A stretch of DNA of 64,000 bases from ZC4RG35 sp964388105 (GTDB lineage Bacteria > Actinomycetota > Acidimicrobiia > Spongiisociales > ZC4RG35): assembly GCA_964388105.1 (NCBI GenBank), contig CAYLYQ010000002.1, positions 30,100 through 94,099 on the forward strand, written 5' to 3'. The notes under the pieces were generated by a model, which was given only the letters and a program-made list of their open reading frames with translations, was not told where the DNA came from and made no database searches. How positions within the stretch are numbered: the stretch's first letter is position 1; each line of letters starts with the position of its first letter. This document shows positions 40,484 through 49,170 of the stretch, piece after piece. The position numbers and the translations under genes were made by a program.

Positions 40484-40555
40484 CGCCCTCCCTCGTGCTC
40501 CGCATGGATTTCTCCCCCGCAAGGCGGGGGAGTACCACGAAGTGGGGAGGGGGCG
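40484..40555. repeat. REP-like foldback element / bidirectional terminator
   Basis: An inner perfect 9-bp stem (CTCCCCCGC at 40512-40520, GCGGGGGAG at 40524-40532) is nested inside an outer imperfect stem: 40484-40497 (CGCCCTCCCTCGTG) pairs with 40536-40555 apart from a three-base bulge. It fills the space between two convergent genes. The nested palindrome is typical of REP/MITE-like intergenic repeats and can also act as a terminator. Confidence 0.55.
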
Positions 40556-40576
40556 CGAGCGCAGCGAGCCAGACTG

Positions 40577-41239
40577 CTATTTGAACTGGATGACCACGTC
40601 TCGGTAGCCCAGGCCGAGCAGGAAGTTGGTGAGGACGGTGCGCGCACTCTCCTCCGCGCGCTCGAGGATCCCGCCGTCGAGCGCCGCCTGACGAAGCACT
40701 TCGTCCGCGATCTGCCTGGTCTCGGTCTCCAGCCTCGGGTCACCCTTGGTGAGCAAGCCCAGGTCCCGCTCCAGCACCTGGGTGGCCTCGTTGTCAGGGG
40801 CGACGTAGATGATCTCGGGTTTGGGCGCGGTCACCTCGACGACCCCGTCGTCCGCGACCTCGAAGTCCCGGACCGTGACCCTGGACAGATCGACCCCGGC
40901 ACCGATCTTGGCCACTGCGAACATGCGGATGCTGTCCCCTCGTGCCCATGACAGCCATCCGGCGTCGGTGCCCTTCTCGACGATGGTGTATTGGACGGTC
41001 TCCACGGTCGTCAGCTGCGCCATGTCCCGGATCGAGGTGATGACCACGGGGCCGATGTCCTCGTAGGGCTGCGGCGCCAGCGCCTCGTTCAGGTCGCCTC
41101 TGATCATCGAAATCGCGCCCTGGAACCCCCACACGACGAGCACGACCAGTCCGACGAGGACAATCAGTGCGGTGAGGAGCCAGCGCGACGGTCGAGACTT
41201 GGTCTCTTCGTCCACAGCGGGAAGGCTATCGGCATCCAC
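40577..41239 (-). CDS. DUF4230 membrane-anchored protein
   Basis: A 220-residue protein with one N-terminal membrane helix (about 20-42) and an extracytoplasmic DUF4230-type domain, recognised by TSIRDMAQLTTVETVQYTIVEKG and VDLSRVTVRDFEV, ending in LLGLGYRDVVIQFK. Members occur widely next to cell-envelope genes, but their function is unknown. Starts at GTG 41239, divergent from the biotin carboxylase. Confidence 0.82.
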   Translation of the reverse strand: MDADSLPAVDEETKSRPSRWLLTALIVLVGLVVLVVWGFQGAISMIRGDLNEALAPQPYEDIGPVVITSIRDMAQLTTVETVQYTIVEKGTDAGWLSWARGDSIRMFAVAKIGAGVDLSRVTVRDFEVADDGVVEVTAPKPEIIYVAPDNEATQVLERDLGLLTKGDPRLETETRQIADEVLRQAALDGGILERAEESARTVLTNFLLGLGYRDVVIQFK

Positions 41240-41271
41240 TCACTATGGGGGTCGTTAGCCTGCCGTTCCCG

Positions 41272-43179
41272 ATGGTGACCAAGGTTCTCGTGGCCAACCG
41301 CGGCGAAATCGCCCGCCGCATCTTCCGGACCTGTCGGGAGATGGGCATCGCCACGGTCGCCGTCCACTCCACCGCCGACCGGGCTCAGCCTCATGTCCAG
41401 GAGGCCGACGAGGCGGTCGAGCTGCCCGGAGCGACACCTGCCGAGACGTACCTCGACTCGGCTGCACTGCTCGCCGCCGCTCGAGAGTCGGGGGCGGACG
41501 CCGTCCACCCGGGATACGGGTTCCTGTCCGAGAACGCGGAGTTCGCTGCCGCGGTGGCCGCGGCAGGTCTCACCTGGATAGGCCCTGACGCCCGGGCGGT
41601 CCGGATCATGGGCTCGAAGCTCGAATCGCGCCGGCTCATGGAGGAGACCGGCGTGCCGGTGCTGCCCGCCGCCGACGACTTGGGGGCTGCCATGACATTG
41701 CAGTTCCCTGTGCTCGTCAAGGCGTCTTCGGGTGGCGGCGGAAAGGGGATGCGCATCGTTGCCGACCCGGCACATCTCGAAGAAGCGGCTGCCGCGGCCT
41801 CACGCGAGGCTGAGGCGGCGTTCGGCGACGGGACGGTCTTCTTCGAGACCTACCTGGCCGGCCCCCGGCACATCGAGATCCAGGTGCTGGGGGACACCCA
41901 CGGGCAGGTGGTCGCCGTCCACGAGCGTGAATGCTCCATCCAACGGCGCCATCAGAAGATCGTCGAAGAGGCGCCGAGCACGGCAGTCGACCCCGTGATG
42001 CGGCAGAGGATGTCGGAGGCCGCCGTCGCCGCGGCGCGAGCCGTGGGCTACGTGGGGGCGGGAACGGTGGAGTTCCTCGCGGACTCCGGAGACTTCTGGT
42101 TCCTGGAGATGAACACGCGCCTCCAGGTGGAGCATCCGGTCACCGAGATGATCACGGGGCTCGACCTCGTCCGCTGCCAGATCGAGATCGCCCGCGGCGG
42201 GCGGGTCCCGACCGTCCCCCCGATCGCCGGCCACGCCATCGAGGTCCGCCTCTACGCCGAAGACCCCACCAACGGGTTCCTGCCGGTGTCGGGGCGAGTG
42301 GAGCGCTTCGAGTTCGACGACTCCGTGAGGGTCGACTCGGGCGTGGAGTCGGGCACGGACATCTCGGTCCACTACGACCCGATGATCGCCAAGGTGATCG
42401 CACACGCCCCCACGCGTGATGAGGCCGCCACGGTCCTGGCCGGCGCCCTGCGACGGGCGCGCATCCATGGCCCGGTCAACAACCGACGGCTGCTGGTGGC
42501 GATCCTGGAGCACCCCGAGTTCCGCGCCGGCGACACCGACATCGCGTTCCTGGAGCGCCACGACCCGGCCGGGCTCTCCCGGCCCCTCCTCGACGAGTCC
42601 CAGGAGCGCGAAGCCGCGGTGGCTGCGGCGCTGGCCGATCGCTCGCTGGCCCGGTCTGCGGGCATCCTCTCGTCTCTGCCGCCCGGCTGGCGGAACTCGC
42701 CGGCCATGCCCCAGACACGGTCGTACGAGGGGGAGCACGGGACCTGGCATGTCGCCTACACCACCGACCGCCACGGGACGCGGGTGGAGGGCATCGACCT
42801 GACCGTCCTCGACGAGTCGGCAGGCTCGGTGACCCTGCGCACGAGCGAAGGGGAGACCGCCTGGGAGGTGGCCCGATACGACGGAGCCCGGTGGGTCGAC
42901 GGCCCTTCGGGTGGTGTGCGGCTCGAAGAGGTGCCGCGGTTCGAGCTGCCCGGCATGGAAGAAGACGCCGGGTCGCTCCACGCGCCGATGCCCGGCAACA
43001 TCGTTCGGGTCGCGGTGTCGGAGGGGGACACCGTCTCGGATCGGCAGGTTCTCGTGGTCATGGAGGCCATGAAGATGGAGCACACCCTGCGGGCTCCGCA
43101 CGGCGGGACCGTGGTCTCGGTCCGATGCCGGAGCGGCGACCAGGTGGAGGCCGGCGCCGTCCTCGTCGTGGTGGAGTGA
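41272..43179 (+). CDS. Acyl-CoA carboxylase alpha subunit (biotin carboxylase + BCCP)
   Basis: Carboxylates its own biotin with bicarbonate and ATP. 635 residues: biotin carboxylase (about 1-445, KVLVANRGEIARRI, ATP-grasp loop KASSGGGGKGMRIV, EMNTRLQVEHPVTE), a middle BT-like beta-barrel region, and the C-terminal biotinyl domain with the lysine in VMEAMKMEH (about 602). It pairs with the carboxyltransferase at 38881. TAGCCT (41256-41261) ends ten bases before ATG 41272; an ATG nine codons upstream is less likely. The DUF4230 gene lies between the two carboxylase genes on the other strand. Confidence 0.95.
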   Translation: MVTKVLVANRGEIARRIFRTCREMGIATVAVHSTADRAQPHVQEADEAVELPGATPAETYLDSAALLAAARESGADAVHPGYGFLSENAEFAAAVAAAGLTWIGPDARAVRIMGSKLESRRLMEETGVPVLPAADDLGAAMTLQFPVLVKASSGGGGKGMRIVADPAHLEEAAAAASREAEAAFGDGTVFFETYLAGPRHIEIQVLGDTHGQVVAVHERECSIQRRHQKIVEEAPSTAVDPVMRQRMSEAAVAAARAVGYVGAGTVEFLADSGDFWFLEMNTRLQVEHPVTEMITGLDLVRCQIEIARGGRVPTVPPIAGHAIEVRLYAEDPTNGFLPVSGRVERFEFDDSVRVDSGVESGTDISVHYDPMIAKVIAHAPTRDEAATVLAGALRRARIHGPVNNRRLLVAILEHPEFRAGDTDIAFLERHDPAGLSRPLLDESQEREAAVAAALADRSLARSAGILSSLPPGWRNSPAMPQTRSYEGEHGTWHVAYTTDRHGTRVEGIDLTVLDESAGSVTLRTSEGETAWEVARYDGARWVDGPSGGVRLEEVPRFELPGMEEDAGSLHAPMPGNIVRVAVSEGDTVSDRQVLVVMEAMKMEHTLRAPHGGTVVSVRCRSGDQVEAGAVLVVVE

Positions 43180-43180
43180 T

Positions 43181-44395
43181 TCAGGCCGAGGCGAGGACCT
43201 CGAGGACGTAGTCGATGTCGGCCTCGGTGTGATCGGCGTTGACCTGGAACCTGATCTCCTCGTCGCCTTTCGGGACCACCGGGAAGTTGAGACCTGTGGC
43301 GAGCACGCCGTTCCTCCGCAGGTGCGCCACCAAGGCGGCCGTGCGATCGGTGTCCCTGACCATGAGCGGCACCACGGGGTGGGGACCGGGGATCGTCTCG
43401 AAGCCGGCGTCGATCAGGCCTTCCTCGAACCTGCGGGTCATGGCGGCGAGGTGGCGAAGCAACTCGTCGCCTTCGGGTGAATCGACGATGTCCACCGCCA
43501 CGGTCGCCGCCGCGGCCTCTCCGGCGCTGATCGGGTTGGAGTAGATGTACATCGGGCCCTTCTCCCGCAGGTAATCGCTCACCGCGCGGCTGGCGGACAC
43601 GTAGCCCCCGTTGACCCCGAAGGCCTTCCCCAGGGTGCCGACTAGCACGTCGGCGGTCCCGCCCGTCACGGCCTCCGTGCCGCGTCCCCCCTCCCCGAAG
43701 GCGCCGACGCCGTGAGAGTCGTCCACCATGAGAACCACGTTCTGGGGGAACCGGGAGTCGTGGCCGGCCACGATCTCCGACAGCCGCGCCAGGTCGGCGA
43801 AGTCGCCGCGCATCGAGAACACACCGTCGGTGACCACGATCACCCGCTCCGCTTTCCCGGTGAGCTCCGACAGCGCACGGTCGAGGGCGTCGTAGTCGAG
43901 GTGGGGGTAGACGTCACGCCCCCCGGGCCGGGTCATCCGCAGGCCGTTGATGATGCAGTTGTGGTTCAGCTCGTCCGACAACACCGCGGTCGCGGGAGTG
44001 ACGAGCGACATGAGCGTGGACACCACCGCGGCGTAGGCCGACGAGTACGCGACCGTCCCCTCCCGGCCGTGGAACGACGCGAGTCGCTCCTCGAGCTCAC
44101 GGTGGGGTCGGTAGGTGCCGGAGATGAACCTCACGGCGCCAGGCCCGGCCCCGAAACGGTGCGCAGCCGCGGCCTCAGCGTCGAGGACTCCGGGATGGTG
44201 GGAGAGGCCCAGGTAGCTGTTCGAGTTCATCCGCAGGTAACGCCGGTCCGAGCCCGCCAGGAGGTACCGCCTGCCCAGGCCGCCTTCGGGAGGGACCACG
44301 CCGGTGATGACCGCCTCGTCTCCTTTCGCGGTCCCCGCCTCACGAATCTCGGAGGTCTCAGCGGCCAGTGCCTGGTCGAGACGATGGTGTGCCAT
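43181..44395 (-). CDS. Alpha-oxoamine synthase (2-amino-3-ketobutyrate CoA ligase / 8-amino-7-oxononanoate synthase family)
   Basis: A 404-residue PLP enzyme that condenses an amino acid with an acyl-CoA. Key motifs are RMNSNSYLGLSHHP, GAGAGAVRFISGTYRPHRELE, the PLP-binding DDSHGVGAFG and the Schiff-base lysine in LVGTLGKAFGVNGGY (about residue 255). The candidate products are 2-amino-3-ketobutyrate, 8-amino-7-oxononanoate or a sphingoid-like amino ketone; the window holds no bio or tdh genes to decide. The start is ATG 44395, MAHHRLDQAL; the upstream in-frame extension is low-complexity shadow. Divergent from the HIBADH gene. Confidence 0.9.
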   Translation of the reverse strand: MAHHRLDQALAAETSEIREAGTAKGDEAVITGVVPPEGGLGRRYLLAGSDRRYLRMNSNSYLGLSHHPGVLDAEAAAAHRFGAGPGAVRFISGTYRPHRELEERLASFHGREGTVAYSSAYAAVVSTLMSLVTPATAVLSDELNHNCIINGLRMTRPGGRDVYPHLDYDALDRALSELTGKAERVIVVTDGVFSMRGDFADLARLSEIVAGHDSRFPQNVVLMVDDSHGVGAFGEGGRGTEAVTGGTADVLVGTLGKAFGVNGGYVSASRAVSDYLREKGPMYIYSNPISAGEAAAATVAVDIVDSPEGDELLRHLAAMTRRFEEGLIDAGFETIPGPHPVVPLMVRDTDRTAALVAHLRRNGVLATGLNFPVVPKGDEEIRFQVNADHTEADIDYVLEVLASA

Positions 44396-44432
44396 CCCTG
44401 GGGGTTTAGCAGCCCGATAGGGTGGCCGTCTC

Positions 44433-45320
44433 ATGACCAGACTCGGATTCATCGGCCTCGGCATCATGGGGAGGGGCATGGTGTCCAACCTCCTGGCCGC
44501 GGGTCATTCCCCTGTGGTGTGGAATCGGACGCCGGCCCGATACGAGGGAATCGGCGCCGAGCGAGCGGCCGGGCCCGGGGACCTCGGTGCGCGCAGCGAC
44601 GTCCTCCTCCTGTGCGTGTCGGACACCCCCGACGTCCAGGAGATCATGTTCGGCCCGGACGGGGCGCTCGACCGCATGGAGCCGGGGTCGGTCGTCGTCG
44701 ACCACTCCACGATCTCGCCCACGGCGACCGAGATCATGGCGGGGCGCGCCGCCGAGCGGGGTGTCTCGTGGGTCGACGCTCCCGTGTCCGGTGGGTCCGA
44801 GGGGGCCCAACGAGGCACGCTGGCAGTCATGGCCGGGGGTTCGGCCGACGCCCTCGACAGGGTGCGCCCGATCCTCGATGCCTACTCGAAGAGCGTCGTT
44901 CACGTCGGGGAGCGGCCAGGTTCGGGGCAGATGGCGAAGGCGGTCAATCAGGTCCTCGTCGTCCTCAACGCCCTCGCCGCGTCAGAGGCCCTCCTCCTCG
45001 CGGACGCCGCCGGGCTCGATCCCGCCACCACCCTGGCTGCAGTCGAGGGTGGCGCGGCGGGCTCGTGGATGCTCTCCAACCGGGGGCGGCAGATGATCGC
45101 CCGTGACTGGTCACCGGGCTTCACCATCGACCTGCAGCAGAAGGACCTTCGCATCGCTCTCGAAGCCGCCGATCACTACGGGGTCCCGATGCCGGGGGTG
45201 GCTCTCGTGTTCCAGCTCTACCGGGCCCTCCAGGAGCGTGGACTCGGCGGCGAAGGAAATCACGCGCTGGTCAGGGCGCTCGAGGAGATGGCCGGAAAGC
45301 GCTTGGGCTCAGCCGAGTAG
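44433..45320 (+). CDS. 3-hydroxyisobutyrate dehydrogenase family protein
   Basis: A beta-hydroxyacid dehydrogenase of 295 residues. The NAD loop FIGLGIMGRGMVSNL, substrate motif VDAPVSGGSEGAQRG and catalytic Lys in GSGQMAKAVNQVLV (about 170) are intact, and FTIDLQQKDLRIALE marks the C-terminal domain. 3-hydroxyisobutyrate (valine breakdown), tartronate semialdehyde or related substrates are possible. TAGGGT (44418-44423) ends nine bases before the ATG. Its 3' end overlaps the convergent peroxiredoxin gene by 12 bases. Confidence 0.92.
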   Translation: MTRLGFIGLGIMGRGMVSNLLAAGHSPVVWNRTPARYEGIGAERAAGPGDLGARSDVLLLCVSDTPDVQEIMFGPDGALDRMEPGSVVVDHSTISPTATEIMAGRAAERGVSWVDAPVSGGSEGAQRGTLAVMAGGSADALDRVRPILDAYSKSVVHVGERPGSGQMAKAVNQVLVVLNALAASEALLLADAAGLDPATTLAAVEGGAAGSWMLSNRGRQMIARDWSPGFTIDLQQKDLRIALEAADHYGVPMPGVALVFQLYRALQERGLGGEGNHALVRALEEMAGKRLGSAE

Positions 45321-45749
45321 GTCGGCTTTGACCCGGTCGACGTGGCCGGTGGCCTTGACGTTGAGGTACTCCTTCTCCACCTCGCCGTTCTCGTCGATGA
45401 CGAAAGTGGAGCGGAGCAGGCCGCTCGTGAGCTTCCCGTAGAGGCTCTTGTCGCCGAACGCACCGAGCTGCTTGGCAAGAGACAGGTCCTCATCGGAGAG
45501 GAGGTCGAAGTTGAGGCCCTCCTTCTCCTGGAAACGCTTGTTGCGCTCCGGGTCGTCGGGGCTGACGCCCACGATCGCGTAACCCGCATCGGCGAACTCC
45601 TGGTACGAGTCACGGAAGTCGCACGACTCCATCGTGCACCCCGGAGTCATCGCCCGCGGGTAGAAGAACATCACGTACTTGCGGCCGGCGAAATCCTCGT
45701 TGGTGATCGTCTTGCCGTCCTGATTGGAGAGACTGAATTCGACACTCAT
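45309..45749 (-). CDS. bcp: Thioredoxin-dependent peroxiredoxin (BCP/PrxQ)
   Basis: Reduces hydroperoxides. 146 residues with peroxidatic C38 and resolving C43 in YPRAMTPGCTMESCDF, the CX4C arrangement of atypical two-Cys PrxQ. The AMTPGC version of the usual PKAFTPGCT-like motif is slightly divergent, but the Thr and Cys are conserved. TACCCT (45757-45762, minus strand) ends seven bases before the ATG, so the transcript is probably leaderless. Confidence 0.93.
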   Translation of the reverse strand: MSVEFSLSNQDGKTITNEDFAGRKYVMFFYPRAMTPGCTMESCDFRDSYQEFADAGYAIVGVSPDDPERNKRFQEKEGLNFDLLSDEDLSLAKQLGAFGDKSLYGKLTSGLLRSTFVIDENGEVEKEYLNVKATGHVDRVKADLLG

Positions 45750-45783
45750 CTGTCGGAGGGTACCGCGAAGCGCCGGTACCCCT

Positions 45784-46725
45784 CTAGGTCCGGGTCGCCT
45801 CCGCGGCCTCCTCGGCGGCCGAGGACTTGAGGAAGGTGGTCCCTCCGGCGAGGAACCCGAGAGCGGCCGGGATCCAGTACGAGATGACCCGGAAGATGAT
45901 GATCGGGACCGCCGTGACCTGGGAGGGCACCCCGTACGCGGCGAGGATCAGCGCCAGCCCGACCTCGGTGACACCGAGGCCGCCCGGGGTCCCCGGCAGG
46001 CCGCCCGCCAGCGACGAGACCGCAAAGCTCGCCATCACCTGGAAGCCGTTGATGTCGAGTGCGAAGGCCTCCAGCACCAGCCACAGCGACGCCGCCTCCA
46101 GGCCAAGTCGGGCCCAGATGTAAGCCTGCGACTGGAGGCCCGGGGGGTGGTTGACCACCGAGCCTGCCAGGCGCTCACGTGCGAAACGGGGGAGGTACTT
46201 GTTGAGCGACGCGAGCTTTCCCGAGCCGAACATGAGCGCAACACCGGCCACGAGCACGAACGGGGCGATGACCACCAGGCTGACCGAGGCGATCTGAGCA
46301 CCCTCTCTCGGCCGGGCGATGAGGAGCCCTCCGCCGGCCATGACCAAGAGGCCGGCATAGTTGAGCATCACGGTCCTGAGGGCTGGGCCAGCCGCCTTCT
46401 CGGTCTCGTCCCTCACGGTCCACGCGAGCGCCACCGGAGTGATCGCTCCCCCCGCGGGAATGAGACGGGCGACACCGGCGCCCACCAGCGCGGCCTTGAA
46501 AGCGGACCACGGGCGGATCGAACCACCCGACTCCCGCACCGACTCCCGGAAGAGCAAGCCGTAGAACCACAGCGCGCCCAGGTAGGCGAGGAGGGCGAGC
46601 GACAGGTAGATCCACGCCGTGCCCCGCACCTCGGGCATCTCGTAGTTCCTCACCACCCAGATGGCGACGCCGGTGTAGACGACGAGGGCCACGACAGCGA
46701 GGATCAGGACCCGCTTCGGGCTCAC
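45784..46725 (-). CDS. UPF0104 / lysylphosphatidylglycerol synthase-type membrane protein
   Basis: A 313-residue integral membrane protein with about eight helices, of the UPF0104 family (the membrane half of MprF-like flippases, without an aminoacyl-transferase domain). GGLPGTPGGLGVTEVGLAL and ARLIPAGGAITPVAL are family signatures. The GTG start overlaps the plsY stop by four bases (GTGA). Coupling to plsY suggests a role in phospholipid translocation, which is inference. Confidence 0.85.
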   Translation of the reverse strand: MSPKRVLILAVVALVVYTGVAIWVVRNYEMPEVRGTAWIYLSLALLAYLGALWFYGLLFRESVRESGGSIRPWSAFKAALVGAGVARLIPAGGAITPVALAWTVRDETEKAAGPALRTVMLNYAGLLVMAGGGLLIARPREGAQIASVSLVVIAPFVLVAGVALMFGSGKLASLNKYLPRFARERLAGSVVNHPPGLQSQAYIWARLGLEAASLWLVLEAFALDINGFQVMASFAVSSLAGGLPGTPGGLGVTEVGLALILAAYGVPSQVTAVPIIIFRVISYWIPAALGFLAGGTTFLKSSAAEEAAEATRT

Positions 46726-47384
46726 GGGATTATTGGGTCCTCGACCGTATCCCTGAAGTGACCGTCATCGTCGGTGTCGAAGATCGCCCGACGCCACATC
46801 GCCTGTGGATCGCGCGAGCTGTCGAGATTCCCCTGCATGCGCCGGCCCACGATCACGATCGCGAGCAGGGCGAGAAAGAGGCTCTCGGTAGGAGGCCGCC
46901 CGAGTGCCACCGCCACCACCGGCAGCAGGCCCCATCCGAGGAACCCCGCCAGGCCGCCGCCGATCTTCCATCCCGCCACGGCCCAGCCGGTGGTCCAGAC
47001 GAGCATCACCGGATCGAGGGCCAGGAGAGTCCCGGCGGAGGTGGCGAGGCCACGACCGGAACGCCCCCTCATGAAGAGCGACCAGTTGTGGCCAATGACG
47101 GCCGAAAGGCCGACCATCCCCGCGGCGCCCGGCCCGAGGCCCACTTTCCGAGCGATGTAGACCGGCACGAAGCCTTTCATCGCATCGAGGACCGCGGCAG
47201 TCGTTCCCCAGCCCTTCCCGATGGTCGAGGTGACGTTTCCCGCGCCGACATTGCCGCTGCCCACCTTGCGCAGGTCGACACCCTTCATGCGGGCCACCAC
47301 CTGCGCGAACGGGACCGACCCGAGCAGGTACGCGGTGACCAGCATCAGCGGCCAATAGACGATCGGCATGGTTCCGTCGAACAC
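46722..47384 (-). CDS. plsY: Glycerol-3-phosphate acyltransferase PlsY
   Basis: Acylates glycerol-3-phosphate from acyl-phosphate, the first step of phospholipid synthesis. 220 residues with five or more membrane helices. The three PlsY motifs are visible: YLLGSVPFAQVVARMKGVDL, VGSGNVGAGNVTST and GHNWSLFMRGRSGRGLATSAG. The C-terminal 40 residues are an acidic soluble tail not usual in the family. Starts at GTG 47384; ATG 47369 is also plausible. It appears to head a two-gene lipid operon with the UPF0104 gene. Confidence 0.92.
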   Translation of the reverse strand: MFDGTMPIVYWPLMLVTAYLLGSVPFAQVVARMKGVDLRKVGSGNVGAGNVTSTIGKGWGTTAAVLDAMKGFVPVYIARKVGLGPGAAGMVGLSAVIGHNWSLFMRGRSGRGLATSAGTLLALDPVMLVWTTGWAVAGWKIGGGLAGFLGWGLLPVVAVALGRPPTESLFLALLAIVIVGRRMQGNLDSSRDPQAMWRRAIFDTDDDGHFRDTVEDPIIP

Positions 47385-47402
47385 CAGGAGGTAAAAGTTA
47401 GC

Positions 47403-49085
47403 TCAGGCGTCGGCGGCTTGTGACGCCAGCGCACGAGCGGGCGACACCGACGCCACAGGGAGCGTGAGCCGGAAGACCGTCTCCCTGCCGTCCCGGGAGT
47501 AGGTCAAGGTGCCCCCCATGAGCTCGGCGAGCTGCCGCGAGACGGCCAGCCCGATGCCCACCGCCTCCCCGGGCCGGCTCCCCGATCCGGTGTACGGCTC
47601 GAAGATCGCCTCGCCCAGGCCGGTGGGCACTCCGTCGCCGTCGTCTCGCACTTCGAGCCACGCCTTGCCCGACAGCACACCGGCACGCACGCTGACCCGA
47701 GGCCCCCCGTAGCGGGCGGCGTTGGTGAGGAGATTGCGCAGCACCTGGCGCACCCGCCCGGGGTCGGCGATCACGTAGGGGAAGACTTCCTCCGTCTCGG
47801 CCAGCTTCAGCCCAAGCCCTTGGATCGTGGCCTCCAACTCCTCCCCGAGGTGCACGACTTTGTTCTCGACGGTCATCGACCCGAGCTCGCTCCGGGCGGC
47901 AACCAGGAGGTCCTCGACGATTCCGGCGACCTCACGGGCCTGGCCCGCCACCAGCTCGGTCAGCTCCGCCCGCTCCTCAGGTTCCAGGTCCTCGCCCGAA
48001 TGCAGCTCGGAAGCGAGGCCGACGACCGCCGTCAGCGGGGTCCTGAGCTCGTGGCTCACTTTGGCGATGAAGTCGTTCTTGGCCCGAACCAGCTCTGCCA
48101 TCGCCTCCTGTCGCGCACGGTTGTGGGTCACATCCGCCAGCCCGACCAGGATCGACGAAGCCGGGCGAGATGGTTCTGTATCCGCCCCGCGAACTTGCAC
48201 CCAGATCGAGCGACCTTTCCGGGTGTTCGTCGCGATGTCGATGCCGTATGTCTTCTCCGCCCGGTACATGGCGCCGAGGATCGCCGCCCATGCCTCCAGG
48301 TTGACATCGCTGACCCGGGTTCCGTCGCGGTACCCGACCAGCTCCTCCTCGGAGGAGGCCTCGAGGAGGTGCACGGCAGCCGGGTTGGCCCGGACCACCT
48401 TCGCCTTGCCGACGGCGGCGCGAAGAACCGGCGGATAGGCGAGAAGGAACCGTTCCACGCGCTCGGGGCGACCGTCATACTCCGAGCGCAGGTATTCGAC
48501 CGCCTCGGTCCAGTCCTCTTCGAGGACCGCTGCCGGGGAGTCGTCGAACAGCGCCCGGTAGCGACCGCTGTACTTGGAGACTTCGCGTCTGATGGCGATG
48601 AACACCACCGCTGCGACCACGAACGCCACGGCGTTGACCACCCCGGTCTGAACGGCGACGAGCCGATCGAGCTCCCAAGCCTGCGGGAGGACGAGCAGGA
48701 TCGCCGCCGGCAGCCCGACCGCCAGCCCTTGGTGACGCTCGACGAGCATCGCCGCGAGCGCCGTGACCACCACCAGCGCCACCGAGAGTGGGATCCCGGC
48801 TCCCGACACGCCGATGAGGGTGTGAACGACCGCGATGATGAGCGACGATCCGAACATGGCCACACCGGCGCTTTCGCGCCTCATGACCGCCTGCGCGGTC
48901 ATGAACGAAGCCGCGGCCGCCGGACCGACGGCCGAAAGCATCATCTTGGGGTCACCGGTGGACACCCCAACGAGAAAGATGAGCACGGCGGCGGCCCAAC
49001 CTACGGCCGCCCCCACACGCACCACCTGCTGGTGAATGCCCAATGCGGACCAGGACCCGAAGAGGGAACCTGACATGAGGCCCAT
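47403..49085 (-). CDS. Orphan sensor histidine kinase with membrane domain and PAS
   Basis: A 560-residue sensor kinase. The N-terminal part has about six helices (20-170), a PAS-like domain covers about 220-335, and the kinase core follows: H-box KVSHELRTPLTAVVG (about His346), N-box NLLTNAARYGG, G1 DDGDGVP, and GIGLAVSRQLAELMGG. No response regulator is adjacent, so the partner is elsewhere. The signal may be membrane-associated or, through PAS, redox or small-molecule based; this cannot be decided. The start ATG 49085 has a weak AAGAGAG site; ATG 49076 is possible. Confidence 0.88.
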   Translation of the reverse strand: MGLMSGSLFGSWSALGIHQQVVRVGAAVGWAAAVLIFLVGVSTGDPKMMLSAVGPAAAASFMTAQAVMRRESAGVAMFGSSLIIAVVHTLIGVSGAGIPLSVALVVVTALAAMLVERHQGLAVGLPAAILLVLPQAWELDRLVAVQTGVVNAVAFVVAAVVFIAIRREVSKYSGRYRALFDDSPAAVLEEDWTEAVEYLRSEYDGRPERVERFLLAYPPVLRAAVGKAKVVRANPAAVHLLEASSEEELVGYRDGTRVSDVNLEAWAAILGAMYRAEKTYGIDIATNTRKGRSIWVQVRGADTEPSRPASSILVGLADVTHNRARQEAMAELVRAKNDFIAKVSHELRTPLTAVVGLASELHSGEDLEPEERAELTELVAGQAREVAGIVEDLLVAARSELGSMTVENKVVHLGEELEATIQGLGLKLAETEEVFPYVIADPGRVRQVLRNLLTNAARYGGPRVSVRAGVLSGKAWLEVRDDGDGVPTGLGEAIFEPYTGSGSRPGEAVGIGLAVSRQLAELMGGTLTYSRDGRETVFRLTLPVASVSPARALASQAADA

Positions 49086-49170
49086 GTCTCTCTTATCGGC
49101 AGATACTGCCTCAGACTGTTACTCCGGATCCCGGCTTGGGCCTGCCGTCCTATGGGTTAGTGTCGAAGGG

